A stretch of 19,074 nucleotides of DNA from Pseudocoprococcus catus. Its GTDB lineage: Bacteria > Bacillota > Clostridia > Lachnospirales > Lachnospiraceae. The DNA lies in the NCBI RefSeq assembly GCF_902381825.1, contig NZ_LR698973.1, positions 3,130,841 to 3,149,914 on the forward strand, in the 5' to 3' direction. The notes under the pieces were generated by a model that made no database searches, was not told the origin of the DNA, and worked only from the letters and a program-made list of their open reading frames with translations. Made by a program: the position numbers and the translations under genes. This document shows, piece after piece, positions 13,122-19,074 of the stretch (positions are counted from its first letter, which is position 1; each line of letters begins with the position of its first letter).

Positions 13122-13295
13122 TTAAATGGGCAGAGTGATGACACCGGTAATCAGCATATAACCAAGGGCTGCACTTCCGGCAATCAGAATAATCAGCATC
13201 AGACATCCCACCAGCCTTTTCTTCATTGTGAAGAAGAAACTGGTAACAAAAATCATCAGCAAAAATATAATCAAAGGTACAGCAATTATCTCCAT
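13122..13295 (-). CDS. Small two-helix membrane protein, function unknown
   Basis: This 57-residue protein starts at ATG 13295, with GGAGG 6 nt upstream. The sequence is MEIIAVPLIIFLLMIFVTSF then FTMKKRLVGCLMLIILIAGS and a second hydrophobic stretch, so two membrane helices with a short basic MKKR turn between them. An open frame back to 13325 exists but has no ribosome binding site of its own. A strong terminator 38 nt downstream on the same strand supports real transcription. An extended -10 (TGA then TAAAAT, near 13338-13346) may be its promoter. No family is recognised; toxin-like or accessory small membrane proteins have this shape, but nothing here specifies either. Confidence 0.6.
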   Translation of the reverse strand: MEIIAVPLIIFLLMIFVTSFFFTMKKRLVGCLMLIILIAGSAALGYMLITGVITLPI

Positions 13296-13403
13296 GTTCG
13301 CCTCCAAAATAGGGTTAATCTTCACGTATATTTATGTATTTTATCAGATACTGGCCGGATTGACCAGAGAAATTCTGTACTTTTGCAAATTTATAAAATG
13401 GAC

Positions 13404-13432
13404 TGTTATATCATATATTTTTCTGGTATAAT
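13404..13432 (+). promoter_or_regulatory. Putative promoter upstream of the XRE regulator
   Basis: TGG followed by TATAAT (13427-13432) is an extended -10 on the plus strand; the -35 (TGTTAT, 13404-13409) is poor. It lies about 155 nt before the regulator's start. The stretch 13296-13588 otherwise contains no gene and only AT-rich DNA. Confidence 0.35.
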
Positions 13433-13588
13433 AAAAACAGAAAAATTATTGGACTGAGTGAAATTTCTTTTTTTTACATGAATGCTCCATTGGAATAGAG
13501 TAGATACTCAAGTTTTACATCTCTAATAAATATGCTGATTTCTGGGTACAATGTTAGTATCATAGACCAGAGGAGAGGTGTATATTAC

Positions 13589-13909
13589 TTGGGTGTAGAA
13601 GAGTATATTCCGGACCGGATTGCAGGGTTGAGTGAAAAGAGGGGATATACGAAGTATCGTTTGTCTCAGATTACAGGCATGACACAGACTGCATTGGGCA
13701 ATATATTAAGTCAGAAGAGTATCCCTACCATTCCCACACTGGAGCGGATATGTGATGCATTCAATATTACATTGGCACAATTTTTCTCAGAGGATGGGAG
13801 TCGGTTGGATTTGACGGATGAACAGAGTGAGATACTGGAAGTGTGGGATGGGCTGGATGTAAAGGAGAAAGAGATTTTATTATCATTCATACGCAGTTTG
13901 AAGAAATGA
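13589..13909 (+). CDS. XRE-family helix-turn-helix regulator
   Basis: The protein has 106 residues from a TTG start at 13589, preceded by AGGAGAGGTG. The frame is open back to an ATG at 13532, but that segment has no ribosome binding site and is not family-like, whereas the sequence from GVEEYIPDRI is. The Cro/C1-type domain is complete: RIAGLSEKRGYTKYRLSQIT, MTQTALGNILSQKSIPTIPT, LERICDAFNITLAQFF. The rest, RLDLTDEQSEILEVWDGLDVKEKEILLSFI, is a short helical tail of the kind common in Clostridia. It is a cytoplasmic DNA-binding protein without a visible ligand domain. A terminator follows at once, so it is separate from the histidine kinase gene. Confidence 0.88.
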   Translation: MGVEEYIPDRIAGLSEKRGYTKYRLSQITGMTQTALGNILSQKSIPTIPTLERICDAFNITLAQFFSEDGSRLDLTDEQSEILEVWDGLDVKEKEILLSFIRSLKK

Positions 13910-13942
13910 GAGCAGTTCAATCAAAAGGGACTGTTCTTTTTT
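13909..13942 (+). terminator. Terminator of the XRE regulator gene
   Basis: AGAGCAGT (13909-13916) pairs with ACTGTTCT (13930-13937), including one G-T pair, and is followed by a run of T to 13942. It overlaps the last bases of the stop region of the regulator gene. Confidence 0.7.
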
Positions 13943-13947
13943 ATGCT

Positions 13948-13975
13948 TTGAGAGAACGGAGAGGCAAAGTATAAA
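13948..13975 (+). promoter_or_regulatory. Possible promoter of the hybrid histidine kinase
   Basis: TTGAGA (13948-13953) and TATAAA (13970-13975) are 16 nt apart. Transcription would start about 20 nt before the kinase start codon, leaving a very short leader. Confidence 0.35.
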
Positions 13976-14000
13976 AGGGAGACTATCGGGGTGAATGAGG

Positions 14001-15272
14001 ATGAACGAGACGATCAATACAATGCCGGAATATGAACGATTACGGGCGGATTATGAGAAGAGACTGCAGGAAGTCGAACAGAACTATCAGAACCAGCTGA
14101 TTCAGATGGCAGATGAGGCAAAGCGGGCGAATATGGCGAAAACCGATTTTTTGCGTAGGATGAGTCATGACATGCGGACACCGATCAATGCTATCAATGG
14201 CTATGTCAGAATCGCCGGGGCTTTTCCGGATGATCAGGTGAAGCAACAGGAATGCAGGAACAAGATACTGACGGCGTCGGGATATTTGCTGGAGATGATC
14301 AAAAGTGTGTTGGATATGAGCAAGCTGGAATCCGGTGAGATGACTCTGGAGCATAAGTCATTTCAGATGACTGCGCTGCTGGATCGCGTCTGTCGAGTTA
14401 TAAAAGTGCAGGCCATGGAAGATGGGATTGATTTTAATGTGGATAATGAGGTGCTGACGCATTCATGTTTGATTGGCAGCCCTGCACATATTCAGCAGAT
14501 TTTGATGAATTTGCTGAATAATGCGGTGAAGTATAACAGGCGGGGCGGCAGAGTTTGGCTTCGGTGCAGGGAGATTGCGGACAGACCGGATCGATCGTGG
14601 TTTGAATTTGTCTGTGAGGATACGGGAATTGGGATGTGTGAGGCTTATCAGCAGCATATTTTTGAACCTTTTTCACAGGAATCCGATGGCGTCAAGAGCA
14701 AGTATGATGGAACGGGTCTGGGACTCCCGATTACCAAGAGAATGATCGAACTGATGGGTGGTACCATTGATTTTTGGAGTCAGAAGAACGTCGGTACCCG
14801 ATTTACGGTCAGACTTCCGTTGGAGATTGACATTGTATCCTGTCATTACGATCGAGCGATCCACGCAGATGAGACAGCGAATCTGGAAGGGCTTAGAGCA
14901 TTACTTGTTGAAGATAATGAAATGAACATGGAGATCGCTGAGTTTTTACTGAAAGAACAGCACATGCAGGTTGATAGGGCATGGAATGGTGCTCAGGCTG
15001 TAGAATTGTTTGAACAGTCAGAAACGCATGCCTATGATATTGTCTTGATGGACATTATGATGCCGGTGATGGATGGACTGGAGGCCGCCAGGCGGATACG
15101 TAGCCTTAAGCGGGAGGACGCCAAAACGGTGCCTATTTTTGCCATGTCGGCCAATACATTTATTGATGACATCGCTAAAAGCAGGGAAGCCGGGATGGAT
15201 GAACACTTTACAAAACCATTGGATATAGAGGTCATTCGTGAGGCTATTGGGCGATACTGTGGTCGTGGCTGA
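14001..15272 (+). CDS. Soluble hybrid histidine kinase / response regulator
   Basis: The protein has 423 residues from ATG 14001, chosen because GGGGTG lies 7 nt upstream; ATG 13995 is an equally open alternative. There are no membrane helices or PAS domain. Residues 1-45 are a charged coiled coil (RADYEKRLQEVEQNYQNQL). The kinase core is complete: H-box FLRRMSHDMRTPINAI with His56, N-box LMNLLNNAVKYN, G1 DTGIGM, F-box FEPFSQ, G2 GTGLGLPITKRMIELMGG. A receiver domain follows: LLVEDNEMNMEIAEFLL, phospho-acceptor Asp351 in VLMDIMMPVMDG, FAMSANTF, and Lys in FTKPL. It probably passes phosphate from His56 to Asp351; any further relay (HPt) partner is not in the window. The signal input is unknown, perhaps through the coiled coil or a partner protein. 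A terminator follows. Confidence 0.9.
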   Translation: MNETINTMPEYERLRADYEKRLQEVEQNYQNQLIQMADEAKRANMAKTDFLRRMSHDMRTPINAINGYVRIAGAFPDDQVKQQECRNKILTASGYLLEMIKSVLDMSKLESGEMTLEHKSFQMTALLDRVCRVIKVQAMEDGIDFNVDNEVLTHSCLIGSPAHIQQILMNLLNNAVKYNRRGGRVWLRCREIADRPDRSWFEFVCEDTGIGMCEAYQQHIFEPFSQESDGVKSKYDGTGLGLPITKRMIELMGGTIDFWSQKNVGTRFTVRLPLEIDIVSCHYDRAIHADETANLEGLRALLVEDNEMNMEIAEFLLKEQHMQVDRAWNGAQAVELFEQSETHAYDIVLMDIMMPVMDGLEAARRIRSLKREDAKTVPIFAMSANTFIDDIAKSREAGMDEHFTKPLDIEVIREAIGRYCGRG

Positions 15273-15315
15273 GTATTTTGAAATTACATCACTGCTGAAA
15301 ACAGCATGAACGGGA

Positions 15316-15349
15316 AAAACGATTAAACGGCAGGTTTAGTCGTTTTTTT
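15316..15349 (+). terminator. Terminator of the hybrid histidine kinase gene
   Basis: AAAACGATTAAAC (15316-15328) pairs with GTTTAGTCGTTTT (15334-15346) with one wobble pair and a 5-nt loop, and is followed by a T-run to 15349. Confidence 0.85.
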
Positions 15350-15374
15350 ACATAATTGTGCAAAGTGTATTTTA

Positions 15375-15403
15375 ACGCATCGGAATCTAAGGTATAATAA
15401 ATG
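15375..15403 (+). promoter_or_regulatory. Probable promoter of the DUF4261 gene
   Basis: A consensus TATAAT lies about 40 nt before the DUF4261 ATG, in the sequence AAGGTATAATAAATGG. A weak TTTTAA sits 17 nt upstream. Coordinates are approximate to a few bases. Confidence 0.45.
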
Positions 15404-15440
15404 GGCAGTGTGTAGATTAGAAGAATAGAAAGGTATTGTG

Positions 15441-16337
15441 ATGGGATCATTTGAAGAAGATAAAGACATTATCAAGCAAAATCTTGAATGTGTGACGGAA
15501 CGTCCGGATGCTGTTTTTGGTATTCGTATGTTGATGGAAGATAAATGTGAGATGCCGGACCGTGAGACGGTGCAGGATGTGATGAATCGACATTTGGGCA
15601 GAAGTGAGTGCTTTTGCTATGATGCACAGGTCATTGGCTTTTCTGCCAGTCAGTACAGTGTTCATTATGCAAAAGAGAATAAAGATATATCACCGCAGCT
15701 ATTGATTATGGGATGCAAGCCGATAACGGCGCCTGTGATGGATGGCATGGAGAAAAGTCAGACCTGGGATTGCCCCGAATGTGATGACATTCTGCAGCAA
15801 TGTACCTGGCAGGTTGCAGCATCAGATATGATGGCAGCAGGCTTGAATTATAAGGAACGTGCTGAGATGCTGGTGCAGTATGTGGAGGCGTTGATGGAAC
15901 TGTTTCCATCCTGTAGGGCGGTTGTATTTGACAGTTCCAAGAAGATGTTTACAAGGGAGAAGTTGATCCGATGCCGGCTGCCGATGGAGTCTCGTTTTAT
16001 TTATTATGCAGTGAATGTCCGATTGTTCAATATTCAGGGAGCAGGGGATATGATTGTGGATTCTGTGGGAATGAGCATGTTGTCTTTGCCGGATATCCAG
16101 TATCATTTTCATGGTGTGAATCCCAATGCGGTTGTTGCCCATGCTTATCAGATTCTTGCCTATATTTTTGCTTCTGGCAATCCGATTAAGTCCGGGGATT
16201 CTATTGATGGATTCAGGGGTGGACATATGGATCCTTCTGTTCAGTGGAGAGTGCAGTATGAGAATGCGATGCTTCCGCCGGCACGAAAGCTGTTGGATGT
16301 GAATATGGGTGCGTATGCAGCAGGTGTCAGGGAATAG
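15441..16337 (+). CDS. DUF4261 domain-containing protein
   Basis: The protein has 298 residues from the ATG at 15441 (AAAGG 7 nt upstream; the preceding GTG adds only one residue). It is soluble, with no signal peptide or membrane helix. The C-terminal part, RFIYYAVNVRLFNIQGAGDMIVDSVGMSMLSLPDIQYHFHGVNP through NPIKSGDSIDGF, matches what I recall of DUF4261: an aspartate-rich mid region followed by the VDTLGM-like and LPDLQ(Y/C)HF motifs and a final I-x-G-D-x-I-x-G. The middle has a cysteine cluster, TWDCPECDDILQQCTW. Members have no established function. It lies 57 nt before an unrecognised gene with no terminator between, so the two probably form an operon. Confidence 0.85.
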   Translation: MGSFEEDKDIIKQNLECVTERPDAVFGIRMLMEDKCEMPDRETVQDVMNRHLGRSECFCYDAQVIGFSASQYSVHYAKENKDISPQLLIMGCKPITAPVMDGMEKSQTWDCPECDDILQQCTWQVAASDMMAAGLNYKERAEMLVQYVEALMELFPSCRAVVFDSSKKMFTREKLIRCRLPMESRFIYYAVNVRLFNIQGAGDMIVDSVGMSMLSLPDIQYHFHGVNPNAVVAHAYQILAYIFASGNPIKSGDSIDGFRGGHMDPSVQWRVQYENAMLPPARKLLDVNMGAYAAGVRE

Positions 16338-16394
16338 CGGACAGCAGAGTCTTCCCGGATTTAAGTGAGTTTTAAATATGAAATGGAGAGAACA

Positions 16395-16757
16395 ATGAAG
16401 ATTATTAACAACATTGAAATAGATAATCCGAACCAATGGATAGAGCGCTTTGTGGAGCAGGTGCTTGAGAATGCGGGCATAGATTGTGAGCAGGCGCTGA
16501 TTGAAGAAATAGAGGAAGAGAAGCGCATTCTTTTGAGTGCAGGTGGTCAGAGATACGATATCAGAATTCAGGCTTTTCTTCCGGTTGCAGCTGATTTGAA
16601 TGGTGTGGTATGCACGGAGAATGTACAGTATGTCTTGTATCGGAAGAATACAGAGAATGGTCGGGAATATGGTGAAGCGATAGATGATGATTTTATAAGG
16701 ATTCAGCGCGGCAATACGGCTGCTTATGAAGAAGTGCAGGAAAAAACATTATTCTAA
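16395..16757 (+). CDS. Hypothetical acidic protein, partner of the DUF4261 gene
   Basis: This 120-residue protein starts at ATG 16395 with GGAGAG 5-9 nt upstream; an open frame back to GTG 16365 has no site. The sequence is strongly acidic and soluble: MKIINNIEIDNPNQWIERFV, AGIDCEQALIEEIEEEKRIL, then a predicted beta-rich part with GGQRYDIRIQAFLPV, NVQYVLYRKN, and a C-terminal acidic stretch EAIDDDFIRIQRG. No motif or family is recognised. It follows the DUF4261 gene closely and is followed by a weak hairpin and T-run, so it is probably the second gene of that unit. Shape and charge would fit a small chaperone, adaptor or immunity-type protein, but nothing proves any of these. Confidence 0.75.
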   Translation: MKIINNIEIDNPNQWIERFVEQVLENAGIDCEQALIEEIEEEKRILLSAGGQRYDIRIQAFLPVAADLNGVVCTENVQYVLYRKNTENGREYGEAIDDDFIRIQRGNTAAYEEVQEKTLF

Positions 16758-16772
16758 TGTTATTCTCTTTTT
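16745..16772 (+). terminator. Weak terminator after the 120-aa gene
   Basis: AACATTA (16745-16751) and TAATGTT (16755-16761) form a 7-bp AT-rich stem over the stop codon, followed by ATTCTCTTTTTT. The stem is weak, so termination may be partial. Confidence 0.4.
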
Positions 16773-16793
16773 TGAAAAAGCTATACCTGACTC

Positions 16794-16822
16794 TTGTATT
16801 TTACTTTTAAATAGTGTAAAAT
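16794..16822 (+). promoter_or_regulatory. Promoter of guaA
   Basis: TTGTAT (16794-16799) and TAAAAT (16817-16822) are exactly 17 nt apart. The start near 16829 gives a leader of about 100 nt. That leader has a 7-nt inverted repeat, CTTCATA (16837-16843) and TATGAAG (16876-16882), but no recognisable purine riboswitch core. Confidence 0.6.
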
Positions 16823-16929
16823 CTAGTCAAAACGCACTTCATATTGTATTAACTTTTCTTAAGTAGACGAACGGTTATGAAGCATGCACAACTATTCAAT
16901 ATTTCAATTATAGATACAGGGGGAACACC

Positions 16930-18471
16930 ATGGCAAAAGAAATGGTTGTTGTACTTGACTTTGGTGGTCAGTATAATCAGTTAATTGCACGAAGAGTCAG
17001 AGAATGTAATGTATATTGTGAAGTCCTTCCATATACTAAGACACTGGACGAGATTAAAGCCTTAAATCCAAAGGGTATTATTTTTACAGGTGGTCCGAAC
17101 AGTGTTTATGATGAGACTTCTCCTCATTATGAAAAAGCTATTTTTGAACTTGGCATCCCAATCCTGGGTATCTGCTATGGTTCTCAGTTGATGGCTTACA
17201 CACTGGGCGGTGAAGTAGCAACTGCACCTGTCAGCGAATACGGCCATACAGATGTTGAAGTTGATACAACTTCTGTCCTCTTCCACGACGTTGCAGATAC
17301 AACCGTCTGCTGGATGAGTCATACCGATTATATCAAGGAAGTACCGGAAGGCTTCCGTATTACAGCCCATACACCTGTCTGCCCTGTTGCAGCTATGGAA
17401 TGTGCTGAGAAGAAGTTATACGCTACCCAGTTCCATCCGGAAGTTATGCATACCAAGGAAGGTATGAAGATGCTCCACAATTTCGTTTATGACGTCTGTG
17501 GATGCGTTGGTGACTGGAAGATGGATTCTTTCGTTGAGACAACCATCAAGTCTCTCCGTGAGAAAATCGGCGATGGCAAGGTTCTTTGCGCATTATCCGG
17601 CGGTGTTGATTCCTCCGTTGCAGCAGTTCTTCTGTCAAAAGCGATCGGCAAACAGCTGACATGTGTGTTTGTTGACCATGGTCTTCTGCGCAAGAACGAA
17701 GGCGATGAAGTTGAAGCTGTTTTCGGCCCTGATGGCCCTTATGAACTGAACTTTATCCGTGTTAATGCACAGCAGAGATATTATGACAAACTGAAAGGTG
17801 TTACAGAACCGGAAGCGAAACGTAAGATTATTGGTGAAGAATTTATCCGTGTCTTCGAAGAAGAAGCGAAGAAGATCGGTTCCGTTGATTTCCTTGTACA
17901 GGGAACAATCTATCCGGACGTGATCGAAAGTGGTCTCGGTAAGTCTGCTGTTATCAAGTCCCACCACAATGTGGGAGGTCTTCCAGATGTTGTCGATTTC
18001 AAGGAGATCATTGAACCATTAAGAATGCTTTTTAAGGATGAAGTCCGCAAAGCAGGTCTGGAACTCGGTATTCCTGAGTACCTTGTATACCGTCAGCCAT
18101 TCCCTGGCCCTGGTCTTGGTATCCGTATCATCGGCGAAGTTACCGAAGAGAAAGTTAAGATCGTACAGGAAGCAGATTACATTTACCGCGAAGAAATTGC
18201 CAAGGCAGGCATTGACAAAGGTCTTGGACAGTACTTTGCAGCACTGACCAATATGCGTTCTGTCGGTGTCATGGGTGACTTCAGAACCTACGATTATGCT
18301 ATTGCACTTCGTGCGGTCAACACAAGTGACTTCATGACAGCAGAAGCTGCACAGCTCCCATGGGAAGTACTTGCAAAGGTTACAAATCGTATTGTTAATG
18401 AAGTAAAAGGTGTTAACAGAGTTATGTACGATTGCACGGGAAAGCCTCCGGCGACCATCGAGTTCGAATAA
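16930..18471 (+). CDS. guaA: GMP synthase (glutamine-hydrolysing)
   Basis: This 513-residue, full-length enzyme converts XMP, glutamine and ATP to GMP, the last step of guanine nucleotide synthesis. The N-terminal class I amidotransferase has GGPNSVY, nucleophile Cys82 in [11 protein letters not shown], and the His169/Glu171 pair in TQFHPEV. The ATP-pyrophosphatase domain has the PP-loop [13 protein letters not shown] (222-234) and [13 protein letters not shown]. The C-terminal dimerisation domain ends in [17 protein letters not shown], as is usual. GGGGG lies about 7 nt before ATG. Codon use is cleaner, with more C-ending codons, than in the neighbouring accessory genes, fitting a highly expressed housekeeping gene. 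It is transcribed alone from a promoter at 16794-16822 and ends at the terminator at 18530-18577. The guaA 3' end is a known integration site for genomic islands. Confidence 0.98.
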   Translation: MAKEMVVVLDFGGQYNQLIARRVRECNVYCEVLPYTKTLDEIKALNPKGIIFTGGPNSVYDETSPHYEKAIFELGIPILGICYGSQLMAYTLGGEVATAPVSEYGHTDVEVDTTSVLFHDVADTTVCWMSHTDYIKEVPEGFRITAHTPVCPVAAMECAEKKLYATQFHPEVMHTKEGMKMLHNFVYDVCGCVGDWKMDSFVETTIKSLREKIGDGKVLCALSGGVDSSVAAVLLSKAIGKQLTCVFVDHGLLRKNEGDEVEAVFGPDGPYELNFIRVNAQQRYYDKLKGVTEPEAKRKIIGEEFIRVFEEEAKKIGSVDFLVQGTIYPDVIESGLGKSAVIKSHHNVGGLPDVVDFKEIIEPLRMLFKDEVRKAGLELGIPEYLVYRQPFPGPGLGIRIIGEVTEEKVKIVQEADYIYREEIAKAGIDKGLGQYFAALTNMRSVGVMGDFRTYDYAIALRAVNTSDFMTAEAAQLPWEVLAKVTNRIVNEVKGVNRVMYDCTGKPPATIEFE

Positions 18472-18529
18472 AACGAGATGTCACAGGGCACACCTCATTA
18501 TCCTGTAAAAGGCAAAAATGATTATCCTG

Positions 18530-18577
18530 ACAGCAACAGAGATCATACCGCAGCGTATCTCTGTTGCTGTTCTTTTT
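18530..18577 (+). terminator. Terminator of guaA
   Basis: ACAGCAACAGAGAT (18530-18543) and ATCTCTGTTGCTGT (18557-18570) form a perfect 14-bp stem with a 13-nt loop, followed by TCTTTTT. This is a textbook intrinsic terminator 58 nt after the guaA stop. Confidence 0.93.
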
Positions 18578-18783
18578 GGTTACTTCTGCCACGGTTAATC
18601 CGTTGTTGTCCACCTGTGATTTGGGTGCATAAATCGAGGACGTCCACAGCGATGATATATCGGCAACGGCCATGCCACTGTGTATGTTTAAGGACTGTAA
18701 ATTTAAAGGCTGAAAATACTGCTAAACACTGATATTTACTGGTGTTGCGTGGGGTATCGTGTAAGTGATACTGTGTGAGTAAT

Positions 18784-18874
18784 ACTGCGATATGATGCTG
18801 TGGAATGATGTTTTGACGATGTTGGGGTGGATGTTATATAGATTGCCACTGCGATATGCCACTGTGGCATTATG
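18784..18874. repeat. Imperfect direct repeat pair, 27 nt, 64 nt apart
   Basis: Copies at 18784-18810 and 18848-18874 share ACTGCGATATG at the start and CTGTGG in the middle, with 22 of 27 positions identical by eye. The second copy contains a 13-nt palindrome that the first lacks. Confidence 0.6.
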
Positions 18875-19046
18875 CTGTAATATCGGGTGGGTTGCAGTAG
18901 GGTTTTACAGTAGGATGAGCAGCAGCGGTGGTGCAGGATGACAGGATACTGGATTTTGCCCTTTGAGAATAATAGGGTGTGCCCCGGAACACGAGAGGTC
19001 GAAGAAACCCAGTGTTTATGCGGGTTTGCGGCAATTCGAGAAGTCT

Positions 19047-19067
19047 TTTGATAACAATTTGATAACA
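19047..19067. repeat. Two TTTGATAACA direct repeats with 11-nt period
   Basis: TTTGATAACA occurs at 19047-19056 and 19058-19067, separated by one base, so the copies fall on the same face of the helix. Close direct repeats like this are typical of protein-binding arrays, for instance integrase arm-type sites near attachment sites. The partner gene, if any, lies beyond the window. Confidence 0.55.
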
Positions 19068-19074
19068 GTTAAAT

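Larger units (their letters stand above)
18578..19074. other. Gene-free, repeat-rich stretch downstream of guaA
   Basis: About 500 nt to the window edge contain no credible gene: open frames are short, lack ribosome binding sites and match nothing I recognise. The plus strand is GT-rich with recurring words such as ACTGCGATATG, TGCCACTGTG and GATACTG. A 27-nt imperfect direct repeat occurs at 18784-18810 and 18848-18874. TGCCACTGTGGCA (18857-18869) is a perfect 13-nt palindrome. AAACCC and GGGTTT (19005-19027) form a small hairpin. This could be decayed sequence, a structured RNA, or the edge of an integrated element. Confidence 0.6.

Noticed and set aside
15822..16436. A 204-codon minus-strand open frame opposite the DUF4261 gene
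   Set aside because: The opposite strand encodes a recognised family with a good start; the antisense translation is rich in His, Ile and Arg and looks random.
16823..16929. A purine riboswitch upstream of guaA
   Set aside because: I looked for the conserved three-way junction core and its two kissing loops; they are not present.
18478..18732. Short open frames on both strands downstream of guaA
   Set aside because: They run through the guaA terminator hairpin, lack ribosome binding sites and resemble nothing.
18784..18874. CRISPR-like array
   Set aside because: There are only two imperfect repeat copies with no regular spacers and no cas genes in the window.
18930..19074. An open frame through the window end that reads like KKPSVYAGLRQFEKSFDNN
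   Set aside because: It has no start signal and passes through a hairpin and direct repeats; it may be a chance frame through an attachment-type region. It cannot be judged without the next bases.

Overview
The window looks like a chromosomal segment from a low-to-mid GC member of the Bacillota, most likely a gut Clostridia / Lachnospiraceae-type organism. The signs are AGGAGG-type ribosome binding sites before almost every gene, frequent TTG starts, AT-rich intergenic DNA with intrinsic terminators, and the gene families present (SdpRI, YtrA plus DUF5808, C69 dipeptidase, DUF4261). No rRNA, tRNA, CRISPR array or intact insertion sequence was seen. The taxonomic assignment is inference from style and families, not a database match.

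Layout. (1) 1-1554, minus: a nitroreductase and, overlapping it by 11 nt, the N-terminal part of a MATE efflux pump that runs off the window. (2) 1822-2737, plus: an SdpR-type ArsR autorepressor and SdpI. Two near-identical 20-nt palindromes flank the promoter, and sdpI carries an in-frame TAG where a Trp codon is expected. (3) 2969-3379, minus: an intact Phd/YefM antitoxin and a PIN toxin reduced to its two ends. (4) 3452-4936, minus: a C69 dipeptidase, then a divergent zinc-free MDR oxidoreductase (5231-6229). (5) 6408-10463, minus: a six-gene zinc/manganese module in the order Fur/Zur regulator, small Cys/His membrane protein, metal-binding lipoprotein, ATPase, permease, second lipoprotein. 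(6) 10619-12414, plus: a YtrA-type GntR repressor and a DUF5808 membrane protein overlapping by 4 nt. (7) 12542-13295: a flavodoxin and a convergent 57-aa membrane protein sharing a strong hairpin. (8) 13589-16757, plus: an XRE regulator, a soluble hybrid histidine kinase, a DUF4261 protein and an unrecognised 120-aa protein. (9) 16930-18471, plus: guaA, followed by a strong terminator and about 500 nt without a gene. That last stretch is repeat-rich and ends in two 10-nt direct repeats with an 11-nt period.

How the genes work together. The clearest unit is the metal-uptake operon: its regulator is encoded first and its promoter is bracketed by two Fur-type boxes. The promoter architecture is very similar in the sdpRI unit, where two operators also bracket the promoter, and the ytrA unit has one long palindrome over its -10. 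Several loci show decay or tuning: the stop codon in sdpI, the deleted toxin, and a leader structure before znuA. I do not see a large unprecedented system. The best candidates for undescribed biology are the small HHC...CPVC membrane protein and the OB-like CC-motif lipoprotein of the zinc operon, the DUF4261 / 120-aa pair, and the repeat-rich DNA downstream of guaA.
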